Below are positions 8,163 through 17,622 of a DNA stretch of 64,000 nt, one piece after another. The stretch comes from Persicobacter psychrovividus. Lineage in GTDB: Bacteria; Bacteroidota; Bacteroidia; Cytophagales; Cyclobacteriaceae. The number at the start of each line of letters is the position of its first letter. Within the stretch, counting starts at the first letter, position 1. A program made the translations under genes and the position numbers. The notes below the pieces were generated by a model. It was not told where the DNA came from, made no database searches, and was given only the letters and a program-made list of their open reading frames with translations. The stretch covers positions 62,001 to 126,000 of the forward strand of contig NZ_AP025292.1 of assembly GCF_036492425.1 (NCBI RefSeq). The letters run 5' to 3'.

Positions 8163-10439
8163 TTAAATGTCACACTGGCCTGACATACAAGCTAACTCTT
8201 GTGCGGCAGTTGTGTAATCTTCTTCCTCGAAGCGGTAGATTTTCGCAAAATCAATCTCAGGGAAAGCAGCATTTAATTTCTCATAAGTAGCTTTATCGAT
8301 CTCTACATAAGGCATTTGATCAAATTGTGCATCGTAGGCTGGAAGGAAAGTCATACCGCCAATACGGCTTTGGTTTTCCCACGTCCAGCGAACAATATCC
8401 AAAACTTCATCCTGCTTATAGGTAATCGTTACCGATGGGTTATGTTCCGTATAGTTGGTTTTTACTCTCAACCAGTACTCACATTGCTCAAGGGCAGTAC
8501 GGTCATTTCTTGTTACGGCACCTTCTGGCGCTTTTACAGGGAAATGAGCCACGTAAGTTGTCGCATTCTCGGCTGTTTGTCCATTTTCAGGATCCATAGG
8601 TACACCCGACGATTTCAATACTTTGTAAATTGGAGTGGCAGCGCCAACACGCACGTTACGGATGTAGTAAGGAGACCAGCGAGAGTGAATACCTGGTGAA
8701 CAGTTCAACAACTGAGAAGAGTTCCCTGAAGGCTTCACACAGGTGATGGATGCCGAAGCATTGATGCCCAGAGTCGCTGCATATTTTGCGTTGGTTTCTA
8801 CGGCAAGATCTCTAAGAGTTTTCATTACCTCAGCATCCTGAACCAATGGTGTATCCAACTGCCCGTTGATGTCCACCCCTAAAAGGCGTTCTTCTTCACA
8901 GTTTTTCTTCCAATGGTCGCGAAGGCCAGGGAAATGCGTCGCCATAGACTGGATAGTACCGATAATGGTCGCCAACTCTACTTTTTCTTTCAGGTCTTCC
9001 AAGGTGTCCTCAGGGCGGGCAACCGCTACTGAAAGGTTACAGAACTGGAATGGGCGCAAGATAATTTCGCCACAAGGGTTGGTACCGAAGCGAGCTTCTT
9101 TACGACGGGCAGGCTTGGTAGCCAAAGCGGCTTTTCTGTTGAAGATACCTGGCTCACCACGCTCTGAGTGTACCATATCCAAAAGATATTTGGCGATCTC
9201 TGCCTGTGAAAGCTCACGCTCAGGCCAAACTGCCGAGTTGTTGGCATTCCAGCGTTGTGGATTTGTTCTCCAGAAGTCACCATCTTTTGAGTGGCGCATT
9301 GCGTCATCATCAAAATCAAACAATGAGATCATTGCTGTACGGCGAACACCGCCAGAAACAGCAGCAGAACCAATCGCACACATAATATCATGCGCATCTA
9401 CGGAACGAAGGAATCGACCCTGGCGAGCAATGATACGCGCACGGGCAAAATCCAACATCTGACGCAATGGCTCAGGACCCGAAGCACGACCACCTTTAAT
9501 GCGCAATACGGCACCTGAAGGACGTACCAGTGAGTAATCAAATTTAATATCGTTACCTGCGAACCAAGCATCCAAACCAACACGCAATGAATCTCCCCAG
9601 CCTTCGGTGGTGTCTGTTACCACGTGTGTAGGAAGAATAGTGCCTTGCTGGCGCTTGATACGAGGGAAGTTTTCTATGTATTCGTTCTCTACAGAGAAAC
9701 CTACACCACAACCTGCCATGGAAATCAGCAATGCTTCAACGAATGAATCCACTGAATCTACAGGCATATAAGAACAGTTGTAAATCGACATGTTGTTACG
9801 GCGTGCCGCAGGGCCTGCCATGGCCAACAAACGCATCGATGGCATTACACGCATGTCCAGAATACCCTTACGAACACGTTCGTAATCAGCTTCAGGAAGG
9901 CGGTTTTCAGAAAGTTCTTTCATGAAATCCACTGCGCGGTCCACCGTTTCGATCCATGTCTCACGGCGGCCTTTCTCATAGCCAAAACGAGAGTATTTAT
10001 CGTAAAACTGGAACTTCTGTAATTGTGTAGGGAAGAATTTATCCGATGCTTCAAAGTCCTCTTTTACCTCCTGAGGAATCGGACGATGCTCTCTAAGCTT
10101 GGCATGCTCGGCGCGGTAAAGAATATAATGCTTGGCTGCGGCATATTCTCCTTCGGCCTGAAGTGTCATTTCCACGATATCCTGAATATTTTCTACTGTC
10201 GGGACATCATATTGTGCCGAGACGATATTCACCACACGCTCGGTGAGGTTGGAAATCAACGGCTTCACTTCTGATTCCTTACGACCCACATTGGCAAAAC
10301 ACTTCAAGAGAGCGTTTTCAATTTTTGATGGATCGAAAGTGGCGCGTTTGCCATTTCGCTTGACTATTTGAATGGGCTGATTCACGGTTTCTTCAGCATT
10401 TGCTGCGTTTAGAGTCTCTGAAGCGGAATTTTCGGACAT
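8163..10439 (-). CDS. nrdJ: adenosylcobalamin-dependent ribonucleoside-triphosphate reductase (class II)
   Basis: Reduces ribonucleotides to deoxyribonucleotides with a B12-derived radical and needs no oxygen. The 758-residue length fits the monomeric Lactobacillus-type RTPR class plus an N-terminal extension. An ATP-cone-like segment (IQIVKRNGKRATFDPSKIE) is at residues 23-41. The active-site Cys set is present: NCSYMP near 220, FGTNPCGEI with a second Cys (FQFCNLS) near 455-470, and the C-terminal redox pair CMSGQC at residues 751-756. There is no neighbouring small subunit, as expected for class II. Gene orientation leaves a 570-nt upstream region without a recognisable cobalamin riboswitch. 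Confidence 0.93.
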   Translation of the reverse strand: MSENSASETLNAANAEETVNQPIQIVKRNGKRATFDPSKIENALLKCFANVGRKESEVKPLISNLTERVVNIVSAQYDVPTVENIQDIVEMTLQAEGEYAAAKHYILYRAEHAKLREHRPIPQEVKEDFEASDKFFPTQLQKFQFYDKYSRFGYEKGRRETWIETVDRAVDFMKELSENRLPEADYERVRKGILDMRVMPSMRLLAMAGPAARRNNMSIYNCSYMPVDSVDSFVEALLISMAGCGVGFSVENEYIENFPRIKRQQGTILPTHVVTDTTEGWGDSLRVGLDAWFAGNDIKFDYSLVRPSGAVLRIKGGRASGPEPLRQMLDFARARIIARQGRFLRSVDAHDIMCAIGSAAVSGGVRRTAMISLFDFDDDAMRHSKDGDFWRTNPQRWNANNSAVWPERELSQAEIAKYLLDMVHSERGEPGIFNRKAALATKPARRKEARFGTNPCGEIILRPFQFCNLSVAVARPEDTLEDLKEKVELATIIGTIQSMATHFPGLRDHWKKNCEEERLLGVDINGQLDTPLVQDAEVMKTLRDLAVETNAKYAATLGINASASITCVKPSGNSSQLLNCSPGIHSRWSPYYIRNVRVGAATPIYKVLKSSGVPMDPENGQTAENATTYVAHFPVKAPEGAVTRNDRTALEQCEYWLRVKTNYTEHNPSVTITYKQDEVLDIVRWTWENQSRIGGMTFLPAYDAQFDQMPYVEIDKATYEKLNAAFPEIDFAKIYRFEEEDYTTAAQELACMSGQCDI

Positions 10440-11009
10440 AGTTTAATCGGGGATTTTGTTAAAATACCTAAATGTGCTTGTTCCCTGGCTTCGTTTAATT
10501 GCTTAAAATTACGAAGTCCTCAAGGAATAAGATAGTTCAAGCTGTTCCTAAGTTGTTCAGAATAAAGGAGCTACTTTAAAAAGTGCAAAATTTATTTGCA
10601 GGCATCCTTAAACGTTTGCTGATTGATCCTGAAGGCAGGACACTCGCTTGAAGAGCATCAAATGTAGTAAATAAAACGACAGCATGGGAAAGCAAAAAAA
10701 TCTTCAAAGAAAAGTTCTTCAAATATTCCAAAAGGACGCATTTAGTGGTTTATCTTTTAAAAAATAGCACATATTTTATTTAACCTCCGCTATTGGTGGT
10801 GGCAAATGGTTATTATATAAATATTTAGTGAGTGCGTTTGCAAATAGGAAACATTTCAAATCTACTTCCTGAAATTAAGGCTAACCCATTTCTTGAGGTG
10901 ATTTTAACCGATCACTATTTTTTACAATTGTGGTTTAATAAAAACGCACAATGTTTAAAAAGTGCAATTTACTTCTGCCCATATTTTTTTAAGGCTTGAC
11001 TTTTACATA
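10440..11009. other. gene-free region upstream of nrdJ
   Basis: AT-rich stretch of 570 bases with no credible ORF. The only internal similarity seen is a short motif, TTTAAAAAGTGCAA, near 10574 and again near 10955. No riboswitch, tRNA or clear NrdR-type palindrome was recognised. It must hold the nrdJ promoter on the minus strand. Confidence 0.5.
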
Positions 11010-11045
11010 AATAAAAAAGTAGCAAGGAAAAAAGTTCCTTACTAC
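11010..11045 (-). terminator. intrinsic terminator after the secreted-protein gene
   Basis: Stem GTAG-AAGGAA / TTCCTT-CTAC with one mismatch and a short loop. On the minus strand it runs into CTTTTTTATTT. Confidence 0.75.
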
Positions 11046-11090
11046 GCGAATTGGGGTATGAAAAGAAAGCTAAATGCTTGATGGATTTAC

Positions 11091-11945
11091 TTACTGAATG
11101 GAGAGGTGCTTCTGAAAGGCTTTTTTACCTTGTATAATTTGAAGCTGATACTCCCCTGCCTCAAGGGGGGCTGTGTCAATGGTGGTTTGGTAGGCGCCAT
11201 CCACCGCCGAGATGCTTCGCTGAAGTATGGCTTGCTGTTGGCCGTTGAGTAGTTTCATTTCAAGGTTTTTGGCCTTGGCCTCAAAGCCGATAGAAATCTG
11301 GTTGTCCTGAACCATCAATTCTATATTTTGCAATTTCAGCGGATCAAAACCACTTTGTTTTTGCTCTTCGGGTGTCAGGTTATGCAGTCGGGTAGTTTTT
11401 TTGGCAGCAGGAAAATGTGCCTGCATATACTGCTGTATATCTCCTGAAGAAACGTGGGCTTGCTGAAGTTGTGCCATGGCCTGCTGTTTCAGCTGTTGTA
11501 TTTGTTGTGGCGAAAATCCCTGAGGGGCCCCTGTGCCGTTGTTGTCGAAAAATTGCTGAAAGGAACTGTCGTTGAAGAACGACCCCATATTGGCCATACC
11601 ATGCTGAAAGAGGCTGTCGAAATTATCGGGGATCATATTTTGCTGAAATCCGAAGCCCGAAAATGGATCTGCGCCTGTGGAGTCAGTGGAAGAAAAAGAC
11701 GAGGAAGACGAAAAGGAGAACGCCCCATTCATGCCCGCTTCTTGCATTTGCTTTTGCACATTGGCCTGATCGGCCTCCATGGCCTGGCGGCTGTCGTAAG
11801 TTTTGGTGATGGTTTTCTGATGGCCGTTGGCATCGGTGGTCATCATTTTTATGGTATATTTTTCTTTGGTATTTGATTGTGCCCGCAAAGTGGACGAACA
11901 ACAAAATATACCACAAATGAGGATAAATGTCAGTAGGTGTTTCAT
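11091..11945 (-). CDS. secreted protein of unknown function with CTD-like C-terminal domain
   Basis: Not recognised. 284 residues. The signal peptide covers about residues 1-22 (hydrophobic core LLTFILICGIFCCSS, cut near LRAQS). The middle is low-complexity, rich in Ser, Gln, Asn and Phe. The last ~85 residues look like a beta-sandwich: a Gly-Gln turn, AGEYQLQI, then a final KHLSIQ strand, the same layout as T9SS type A sorting domains but without the YPNP start. It is divergent from a histidine kinase/response regulator pair with 175 nt between the starts, so it may be a target or partner of that system. Confidence 0.7.
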   Translation of the reverse strand: MKHLLTFILICGIFCCSSTLRAQSNTKEKYTIKMMTTDANGHQKTITKTYDSRQAMEADQANVQKQMQEAGMNGAFSFSSSSSFSSTDSTGADPFSGFGFQQNMIPDNFDSLFQHGMANMGSFFNDSSFQQFFDNNGTGAPQGFSPQQIQQLKQQAMAQLQQAHVSSGDIQQYMQAHFPAAKKTTRLHNLTPEEQKQSGFDPLKLQNIELMVQDNQISIGFEAKAKNLEMKLLNGQQQAILQRSISAVDGAYQTTIDTAPLEAGEYQLQIIQGKKAFQKHLSIQ

Positions 11946-12120
11946 GGCTTAAAAAGGATTGTCGTTGCAATGAAATTTACAATGCTAAGGTATTGTCTTT
12001 GAGTGGTTTATTTTGTTAATAGGCTGTTAAAACAAGTTAAAAGATGTTAAATACAGGCGCAGGAGTACGATTTAAGAAGCAGGACACTTAAATTGGGTTG
12101 GTCTTTTCGGCTATACATCT

Positions 12121-13827
12121 ATGAACAAGAGAAATCTAAATATCGTCATCGGCATCATGTGCCTCTCTACACTCTGCCTGCTGGGTTTTCAGCTGTATTG
12201 GGTAGGGAATGCCATGAAAGTGAATGAAGAGCGTTTTAATCAGGATGTTCATATGGCACTGAATGCCGTAGCGCTGAACCTTGAAAAACAGGAGGTGATC
12301 CATCGGGTGCATCAACAGCAAAAAGCACTGACCGATTCTGACTTGCTGTTTTGGGTCGATCAGATGCAATCTCACGGCTACCCGACCTCCATACTGGACC
12401 AGAATGGGAAGTTGCGTAACAGCCAGCAGTTGCAGCAGCAGATTCAGCGCATGCAAGGGCAGATGACCAACATGATGACGGCCCTGGGCTTACCTGTACA
12501 GGGGCTGAATTTTAAAGACCTGATGAATGCTGGTGAAGGACAATGGTCGATCAGTTTGCAGCAGGGCGATTCTATTTATACTTATGGCAACTCCTTTTTT
12601 TCCAAGGGAAAACCAAACCGCAAGTTGAATAAAAAGGGCTTTGGCCAATGGAAAAAACAACAGCGATCTCCCGCTGCAATGAAACAGGAGCAGGAAAAGC
12701 GGATGAATGAGCGCAATAAAATGGTGCAGGCCATTGTTGATCAGATGTTTGCCCAACCCCGAACCGTTGCTCAGAAACTTAAAAAGCATACCCTCGACTC
12801 CCTACTCCATGCCGAACTTGGACGTCGAGGCATGCACCTCGATTATGAGTATGGTGTAACGCAAAACGATCACTGGCTGATGAGTAGCCATGCGAGCATT
12901 AAAGCGGCGGAACTTGTGAGTTCTGACTTCTACACCACGCTTTACCCCAATGATTTCTTCAATTCCAACACCAAACTATTGGTGAATTTCCCTAATAAAG
13001 ACCGCTTCCTGCTGGGGAAAGTCGGCCTTGCTTTGGGCTCCTCATTGTTGTTGGTGCTGGTGATGATTCTTTGTTTTGGTTACGCCATTCATACGATTCT
13101 GCATCAGAAGAAAATTTCTGAAATGAAGAATGACTTTGTCAATAACATGACCCACGAGTTCAAAACCCCTATTGCGACGGTCTCGCTGGCCTGCGAAGCA
13201 CTCGCCGATCCAGATATGAGGCAGTCGGGGTCCATTGTGGATCGCTACCTCGGGATTATCAGGAATGAAAACAAACGCCTTGGACAGCAGGTGGAAAAGG
13301 TGTTGCAGGTTGCCCGCATGGATCGTAAAAAGATGAAAGTGAAGTGGGAAACGGTGGATGTGATCAAGGTGGCCAAACAGACAGTGCAAAACATTGCTCT
13401 TCAGGTGGAAAAGCGTGGAGGGTCTATTCAAATCGAGCAAACCGCCAAACGAACAGTACTCCGATCGGACCGTGTTCACTTGACCAATATTATTGAAAAC
13501 CTGTTGGATAATGCCAACAAATACTCGCAGGGAGAACCGCATATTCGCCTGCAAATTGAAGAAACAAAAAATGCATTGATGCTTTCTGTAATTGATCAGG
13601 GCTGTGGAATGAGCAAAGAACATATCCGAAATATTTTTGATAAATTCTACCGTATTTCCACAGGAAACCTTCACGATGTAAAGGGTTTTGGCCTTGGGCT
13701 CTCCTATGTAAAGTCGGCCGTGGAGGCCATTGGCGGAGAAGTGGAAGTCAGCAGTCAATTGGGAAAAGGATCAACATTTACGCTATTTTTACCTTATGGA
13801 ACAGAAAACAAAGATTCTATTGGTTGA
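12121..13827 (+). CDS. sensor histidine kinase
   Basis: Two-component sensor of 568 residues. TM1 is at about residues 8-28, followed by a ~280-residue periplasmic part rich in Gln, TM2 near 300-325, and no HAMP domain before the DHp helix. Catalytic motifs: phospho-acceptor His in NMTHEFKTP (about residue 343), N-box NLLDNANKYS, a G1 box as DQGCGMS, and the G2 box GFGLGLSYVKS. The stop overlaps the response-regulator start by 32 nt, so the two are translationally coupled. The absence of HAMP and the short linker are typical of Bacteroidota RprX-like kinases. Confidence 0.93.
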   Translation: MNKRNLNIVIGIMCLSTLCLLGFQLYWVGNAMKVNEERFNQDVHMALNAVALNLEKQEVIHRVHQQQKALTDSDLLFWVDQMQSHGYPTSILDQNGKLRNSQQLQQQIQRMQGQMTNMMTALGLPVQGLNFKDLMNAGEGQWSISLQQGDSIYTYGNSFFSKGKPNRKLNKKGFGQWKKQQRSPAAMKQEQEKRMNERNKMVQAIVDQMFAQPRTVAQKLKKHTLDSLLHAELGRRGMHLDYEYGVTQNDHWLMSSHASIKAAELVSSDFYTTLYPNDFFNSNTKLLVNFPNKDRFLLGKVGLALGSSLLLVLVMILCFGYAIHTILHQKKISEMKNDFVNNMTHEFKTPIATVSLACEALADPDMRQSGSIVDRYLGIIRNENKRLGQQVEKVLQVARMDRKKMKVKWETVDVIKVAKQTVQNIALQVEKRGGSIQIEQTAKRTVLRSDRVHLTNIIENLLDNANKYSQGEPHIRLQIEETKNALMLSVIDQGCGMSKEHIRNIFDKFYRISTGNLHDVKGFGLGLSYVKSAVEAIGGEVEVSSQLGKGSTFTLFLPYGTENKDSIG

Positions 13828-14506
13828 GGATGACCCCAGCCTTGGACAGATCTTGCAGGAATATTTAACCATCAAAGGGTATGAAACTACCTGGTGTGAG
13901 GATGGCGCCGAAGCATGGGCCACTTTTCAGAAGGAGCAATTTCATTTGTGCCTGCTGGATGTGATGTTGCCCAAAAAAGATGGTTTTACCCTCTCGAAAG
14001 ACATCAAAAATTCCAGTAAAGATGTCCCCTTTATTTTCCTGACCGCCAAGTCCATGAAAGAGGATACGCTGGAAGGGCTGAGCCTCGGGGCTGATGATTA
14101 CATGACCAAGCCGTTCTCTATGGAGGAACTTTTGCTTCGGATCAAAGCAATACTGCGCAGGACTTATGCCGATGCACCGCAGCAGGAAACGGCCAAAGTT
14201 TTTGAGTTTGGCGACTGTGTGCTTGATGTGCACCTGCAGGAGTTGGCCGTGAAAGGTCATAAAATTCACCTGACCGCCAAAGAGGTTGGACTTTTAAGAC
14301 TTTTAGTGATGAAGAAAAACCAGACGATGGAGCGCTCCGATGCCCTGAAAGAGATCTGGCAGGATGATTCTTACTTTAATGCCCGAAGCATGGATGTTTA
14401 CATTGCCAAACTGCGAAAGTACCTCAAGCCTGACCCTTCAGTTTTGATCCAGACCATTCATGGGCAGGGATTCCGCCTGGCGGAAATTGACCAAGCGGCA
14501 TCCTGA
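13796..14506 (+). CDS. OmpR-family response regulator
   Basis: 236 residues: receiver domain with acidic pair EDD at 11-13, phospho-acceptor Asp in LLDVMLPKKDG, conserved Thr in FLTAKS and Lys in DDYMTKPF, then a winged-helix OmpR-type DNA-binding domain (HLTAKEVGLLRLL through RSMDVYIAKLRKYL and TIHGQGFRL). The open frame begins at 13730, but the ATG at 13796 gives the standard receiver start (MEQKTKILLVEDD). Partner of the upstream kinase. Likely targets include the divergent secreted-protein gene, which is inference. Confidence 0.95.
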   Translation: MEQKTKILLVEDDPSLGQILQEYLTIKGYETTWCEDGAEAWATFQKEQFHLCLLDVMLPKKDGFTLSKDIKNSSKDVPFIFLTAKSMKEDTLEGLSLGADDYMTKPFSMEELLLRIKAILRRTYADAPQQETAKVFEFGDCVLDVHLQELAVKGHKIHLTAKEVGLLRLLVMKKNQTMERSDALKEIWQDDSYFNARSMDVYIAKLRKYLKPDPSVLIQTIHGQGFRLAEIDQAAS

Positions 14507-14594
14507 GGAAAGGCAGTGTTTTTTTCCGTTGTTTTTGCTATATTAAGGGGATAATACCCTACCAAGGCAATTTTTTACTAATAACCACATCAGA

Positions 14595-15314
14595 ATGATC
14601 GAAATAATCCCTTCTTTAGCAGTGTTGCAGAACAAGGTTGTTCGCCTCCAGCAAGGTAAGTTTGACTCCGCCAAAGAGTATGACAAGTCGCCAACCGACT
14701 TGGCGAAGCGATTTGAGGATATTGGCGCCAAGCAAATTCATATTGTTGACCTTGATGGTGTCAAGCGAAAAGAGCCTGTGAACTTGGATATGTTAGACAC
14801 AATCAGTTCGCATTGTTCACTGAGTGTGAATTTTGCAGGAGGGGTTTATACTGATGGGGCGATCAATAAAGTATTTGAGTACGGCGCCAAAAGTGTTACC
14901 GCAGGGGGGCTTTCAGTGCTCAACCCTCGGTTGTTTGTAGGTTGGATGATGACCTACGGACGTGAAAGAATCGCTTTGTCGGCAGATTCGCTCGGAGGGA
15001 TGATCATGACGGACGGCTGGCTGAAAAACACACAGATTGCCACCGAGGATCATATTGCCTATTTCGCCTCGAGGGGTTTGAAATATTTTAAGGTGACCGA
15101 CATTTCTCGGGATGGTACTTTAGAGGGGCCTGATACTGAGTTCTTTAAATCGTTGGTGGAGAAGTTTCCTGATATTAATATCATGGCCAGCGGGGGAATC
15201 AAGTGTATTGATGATATCAAAAAGCTTGAAGATGTAGGCGTAAAGGGTGTTGTGATCGGTAAAGCCGTTTATGAAGACCATATAAAAATAGAAGACTTAG
15301 GTGTATTTGCTTAG
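14595..15314 (+). CDS. HisA-like TIM-barrel protein lacking the first catalytic Asp
   Basis: 239 residues, clearly of the HisA/HisF beta-alpha barrel family. HisA isomerises ProFAR in histidine synthesis using two Asp residues (positions 8 and 127 in Thermotoga HisA) and a Thr. Here the N-terminal strand reads IIPSLAVLQNKVVRL, so the first Asp is Ala9. The second Asp is kept (SADSLGG, Asp131), as are the Thr in TDISRDGTLEG (Thr168) and the phosphate-binding ASGGI and VVIGKAVYE loops. It stands alone, with no other his genes near. It may bind a similar phosphoribosyl compound but catalyse another reaction, or be a second HisA copy. A terminator follows. Confidence 0.85.
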   Translation: MIEIIPSLAVLQNKVVRLQQGKFDSAKEYDKSPTDLAKRFEDIGAKQIHIVDLDGVKRKEPVNLDMLDTISSHCSLSVNFAGGVYTDGAINKVFEYGAKSVTAGGLSVLNPRLFVGWMMTYGRERIALSADSLGGMIMTDGWLKNTQIATEDHIAYFASRGLKYFKVTDISRDGTLEGPDTEFFKSLVEKFPDINIMASGGIKCIDDIKKLEDVGVKGVVIGKAVYEDHIKIEDLGVFA

Positions 15315-15401
15315 GGTAGTTTATAATACGCACTATAATTTACGAGTAGATCATCAGCTTTAAAATATGCGCTGAATGAGGCGTGCTTAAAAAATAACCT
15401 G

Positions 15402-15437
15402 AGGGTGGAAAGAGATCGTTCTTTGCCACCCTTTTTT
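15402..15437 (+). terminator. intrinsic terminator after the HisA-like gene
   Basis: Stem AGGGTGG / CCACCCT extended by AAAG / CTTT, followed by six T, 88 nt after the stop. Confidence 0.8.
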
Positions 15438-16421
15438 ATGCACCATTTCTATTCGTCAGTAGTATTCCCAGAGGGGTATAAACAGTATGCTCGTTTCATT
15501 GAATTTTCTACTGAAAAGTCATCAGGTACTTTTTGGTGGATGATAGCCTTTTTAGCTACATGAAATATGCAGAAATATACTGGACGATATAGCTCATGAA
15601 GCCCTTAACCGATCAGTTTTGGTCATGTTCAATATCATGCGTTATTCTGAGGTGTGGAAGGTAAAGCAGCGGTCATTTTTCAGGAATCTCTCCTGTTTGC
15701 TGTTTATCAGGCTGTTAGCTGTTTTTGCTACGGAAACGGCCAATTAATCAGAAAAAAAGTTAATTGTTTAGGATAAAATAGAGGGCAATGAAACCGTTTT
15801 GGCACGCTTTTAGCAATATTATAAACAGCGGTAAAATAGAACTGCCACCTCTTAGAGGTGGCAGTTACAGTCCAAAAAATCCTTGCGATACGATAAGATA
15901 AAAAAGTCCTAATAGTCTTAGCTGAAAAAATAAACCGCTTTACAAATTTCTTGTCCATTCCACAATTTGTAATTAAGGTTCACAGCCTTCAATAAAAAAA
16001 CAACAAAAAAGTAGAGATTAAAAAGTCGCTTGTCTAAGTCAAAAAAATGGGTTCAGGAATTAAATTCCTGTTCCTTTCTCCAAAAATCTATAATACAAAT
16101 ATCGTTAAAATTTTTTAAAATAACATGACTTTTGTCATTAGTTTAACGAATCTTAATTTTGGTAGTGATATTCAAGGTCAAATTGCAAAATTTTGAATTT
16201 TGGCTAAAATCAATGCTAATTTGACATAGCCCGATTTTTCCTTCTGCAGATTGTTTTTTCACAATTGAATTTTTCTCCTTAAATTAAAGCTATACAAGCA
16301 CTTTATAGCCTATTCGTTGTATTATTTCAATAATGAAATACAGTTGCAAACGTTGGCGGTGAAAAGTAAAAGTTGTAATTTAGTAAGATCGCTCCTCATA
16401 AATTAAAACATTTTTCTGCGC
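15438..16421. other. 1-kb gene-free region upstream of metF
   Basis: No ORF with coding character on either strand. The only strong structure is the perfect hairpin at 15840-15866. No SAM riboswitch core was recognised before metF. The last ~300 bases are very AT-rich and must carry the metF promoter. Confidence 0.5.
15840..15866. repeat. perfect 12-bp hairpin in non-coding DNA
   Basis: AACTGCCACCTC / GAGGTGGCAGTT separated by only 3 nt. No T-run follows on the plus strand, and the minus side has only CTATTTT, so it is not a standard terminator. It may be part of an unannotated RNA or a protein-binding palindrome. Confidence 0.6.
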
Positions 16422-17300
16422 ATGAAAATTCAAAAAATTTTTGAAAAAAAATCAAAAACCTTCTCTTTCGAGTTCTTCCCTCCTAAAAGTACTCGGGCAA
16501 ATATAGAATTTGGCATCAACCTGGGGCAACTTTTACGTTTGAGTCCTGATTTCGTTTCGGTTACTTATGGTGCTGGAGGAAGTCATCAGGAGGCCACTTT
16601 TGATTTGGTGGATTATATCCAGAATAAGCACGAGCTCACGACAATGGTACACTATACGTGCGTCGGTGCTGATGAGCAGAAAATAAAAACCGATCTTGAT
16701 TACCTTCAAGGGATTGGAATTGAGAATTTTATGTTGCTCCGTGGCGATCCACCTAAAGGAGAGTCGAGTTTCAAAATTCAGGAAAGCGGTTTTAATAATG
16801 CCAGTGATCTGGTTGCTTATGCCAAGACCATCACAGATGCAACGCTTGGTGTGGCGGGCTACCCTGAAAAGCACCCTGAAGCTGTGGACATGAATTCAGA
16901 CATCAGTTATCTGAAAAATAAAATGGAGCAAGGCGGGGACTTCATTGTTACCCAGATGTTCTTTGATAACGACGCTTACTTTTCTTTTGTAGAAAGGTGC
17001 CGTAAAGCGGGGATCAAGGCAAGGATTATTCCTGGGATTATGCCTATCACGAATTTCAAGCAGATCAAGCGCTTTTCATCGATGGTGAATGCCCATATTC
17101 CTGATGAGATCATCAATGCGATGGAACCGCTACAGGATTCGCCAGACAAGATGTATAAAGTCGGGGTTTATCTTGCCTTAAAGCAGTGTATGGAGCTTCT
17201 CGAACGTGGGGCGCCTGGCTTGCATTTTTATACCCTCAACAAATCGCGTGCGACAGTCGATATTTTTGAGGCTTTGCCTGAGTGGCTGAAACGCTCTTGA
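16422..17300 (+). CDS. metF: methylenetetrahydrofolate reductase
   Basis: Flavoprotein that reduces 5,10-methylene-THF to 5-methyl-THF for methionine synthesis. The 292-residue length is standard for bacterial MetF. Motifs: FSFEFFPPK with the catalytic Glu, the flavin-site LLRGDPPKG, GVAGYPEKHPEA, and the C-terminal GLHFYTLNKS. Stand-alone gene with its own terminator. The N terminus is basic (MKIQKIFEKKSKT), and ATG 16422 is the only sensible start. Confidence 0.96.
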   Translation: MKIQKIFEKKSKTFSFEFFPPKSTRANIEFGINLGQLLRLSPDFVSVTYGAGGSHQEATFDLVDYIQNKHELTTMVHYTCVGADEQKIKTDLDYLQGIGIENFMLLRGDPPKGESSFKIQESGFNNASDLVAYAKTITDATLGVAGYPEKHPEAVDMNSDISYLKNKMEQGGDFIVTQMFFDNDAYFSFVERCRKAGIKARIIPGIMPITNFKQIKRFSSMVNAHIPDEIINAMEPLQDSPDKMYKVGVYLALKQCMELLERGAPGLHFYTLNKSRATVDIFEALPEWLKRS

Positions 17301-17405
17301 TTTGGTTCAGGGATGAAGTAATGCACCCAATAGCAATGACATAAAAGACAAGGAGTTACAGGTATAACAAAAAAAGTAGCCCAAAATAAGATTTTCAGTA
17401 TTGAT

Positions 17406-17439
17406 AAAGACTGCCCGAAATTAGGACGGTCTTTTTTTA
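17406..17439 (+). terminator. intrinsic terminator of metF
   Basis: Stem AAAGACTGCCC / GGACGGTCTTT with a G-U pair and one mismatch, followed by T7. Confidence 0.75.
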
Positions 17440-17622
17440 TGTTCAAAATTTTATATGGTGAAGGGGTGTTTGTGCAAAATATTGGGTTTGAATTTTCATT
17501 GCTTCTATGGTGTTTCAAAATCAAATTTCGTTTTAAAGCGCATGTTTTATCTGAAAAATGACTGATCTTTGCATTTCACCGAACCATTTATCGAAATGGT
17601 TCAACACCTTTGATCAGGATTT

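Noticed and set aside
10440-11009. Cobalamin riboswitch before the B12-dependent reductase gene
   Set aside because: Looked for the B12-box and conserved core on the minus strand; none recognised.
15728-15958. 76-codon minus-strand ORF
   Set aside because: It spans the perfect hairpin at 15840-15866 and has no coding character.
16000-16421. SAM riboswitch before metF
   Set aside because: No SAM-I type core or other SAM motif that I know was seen.
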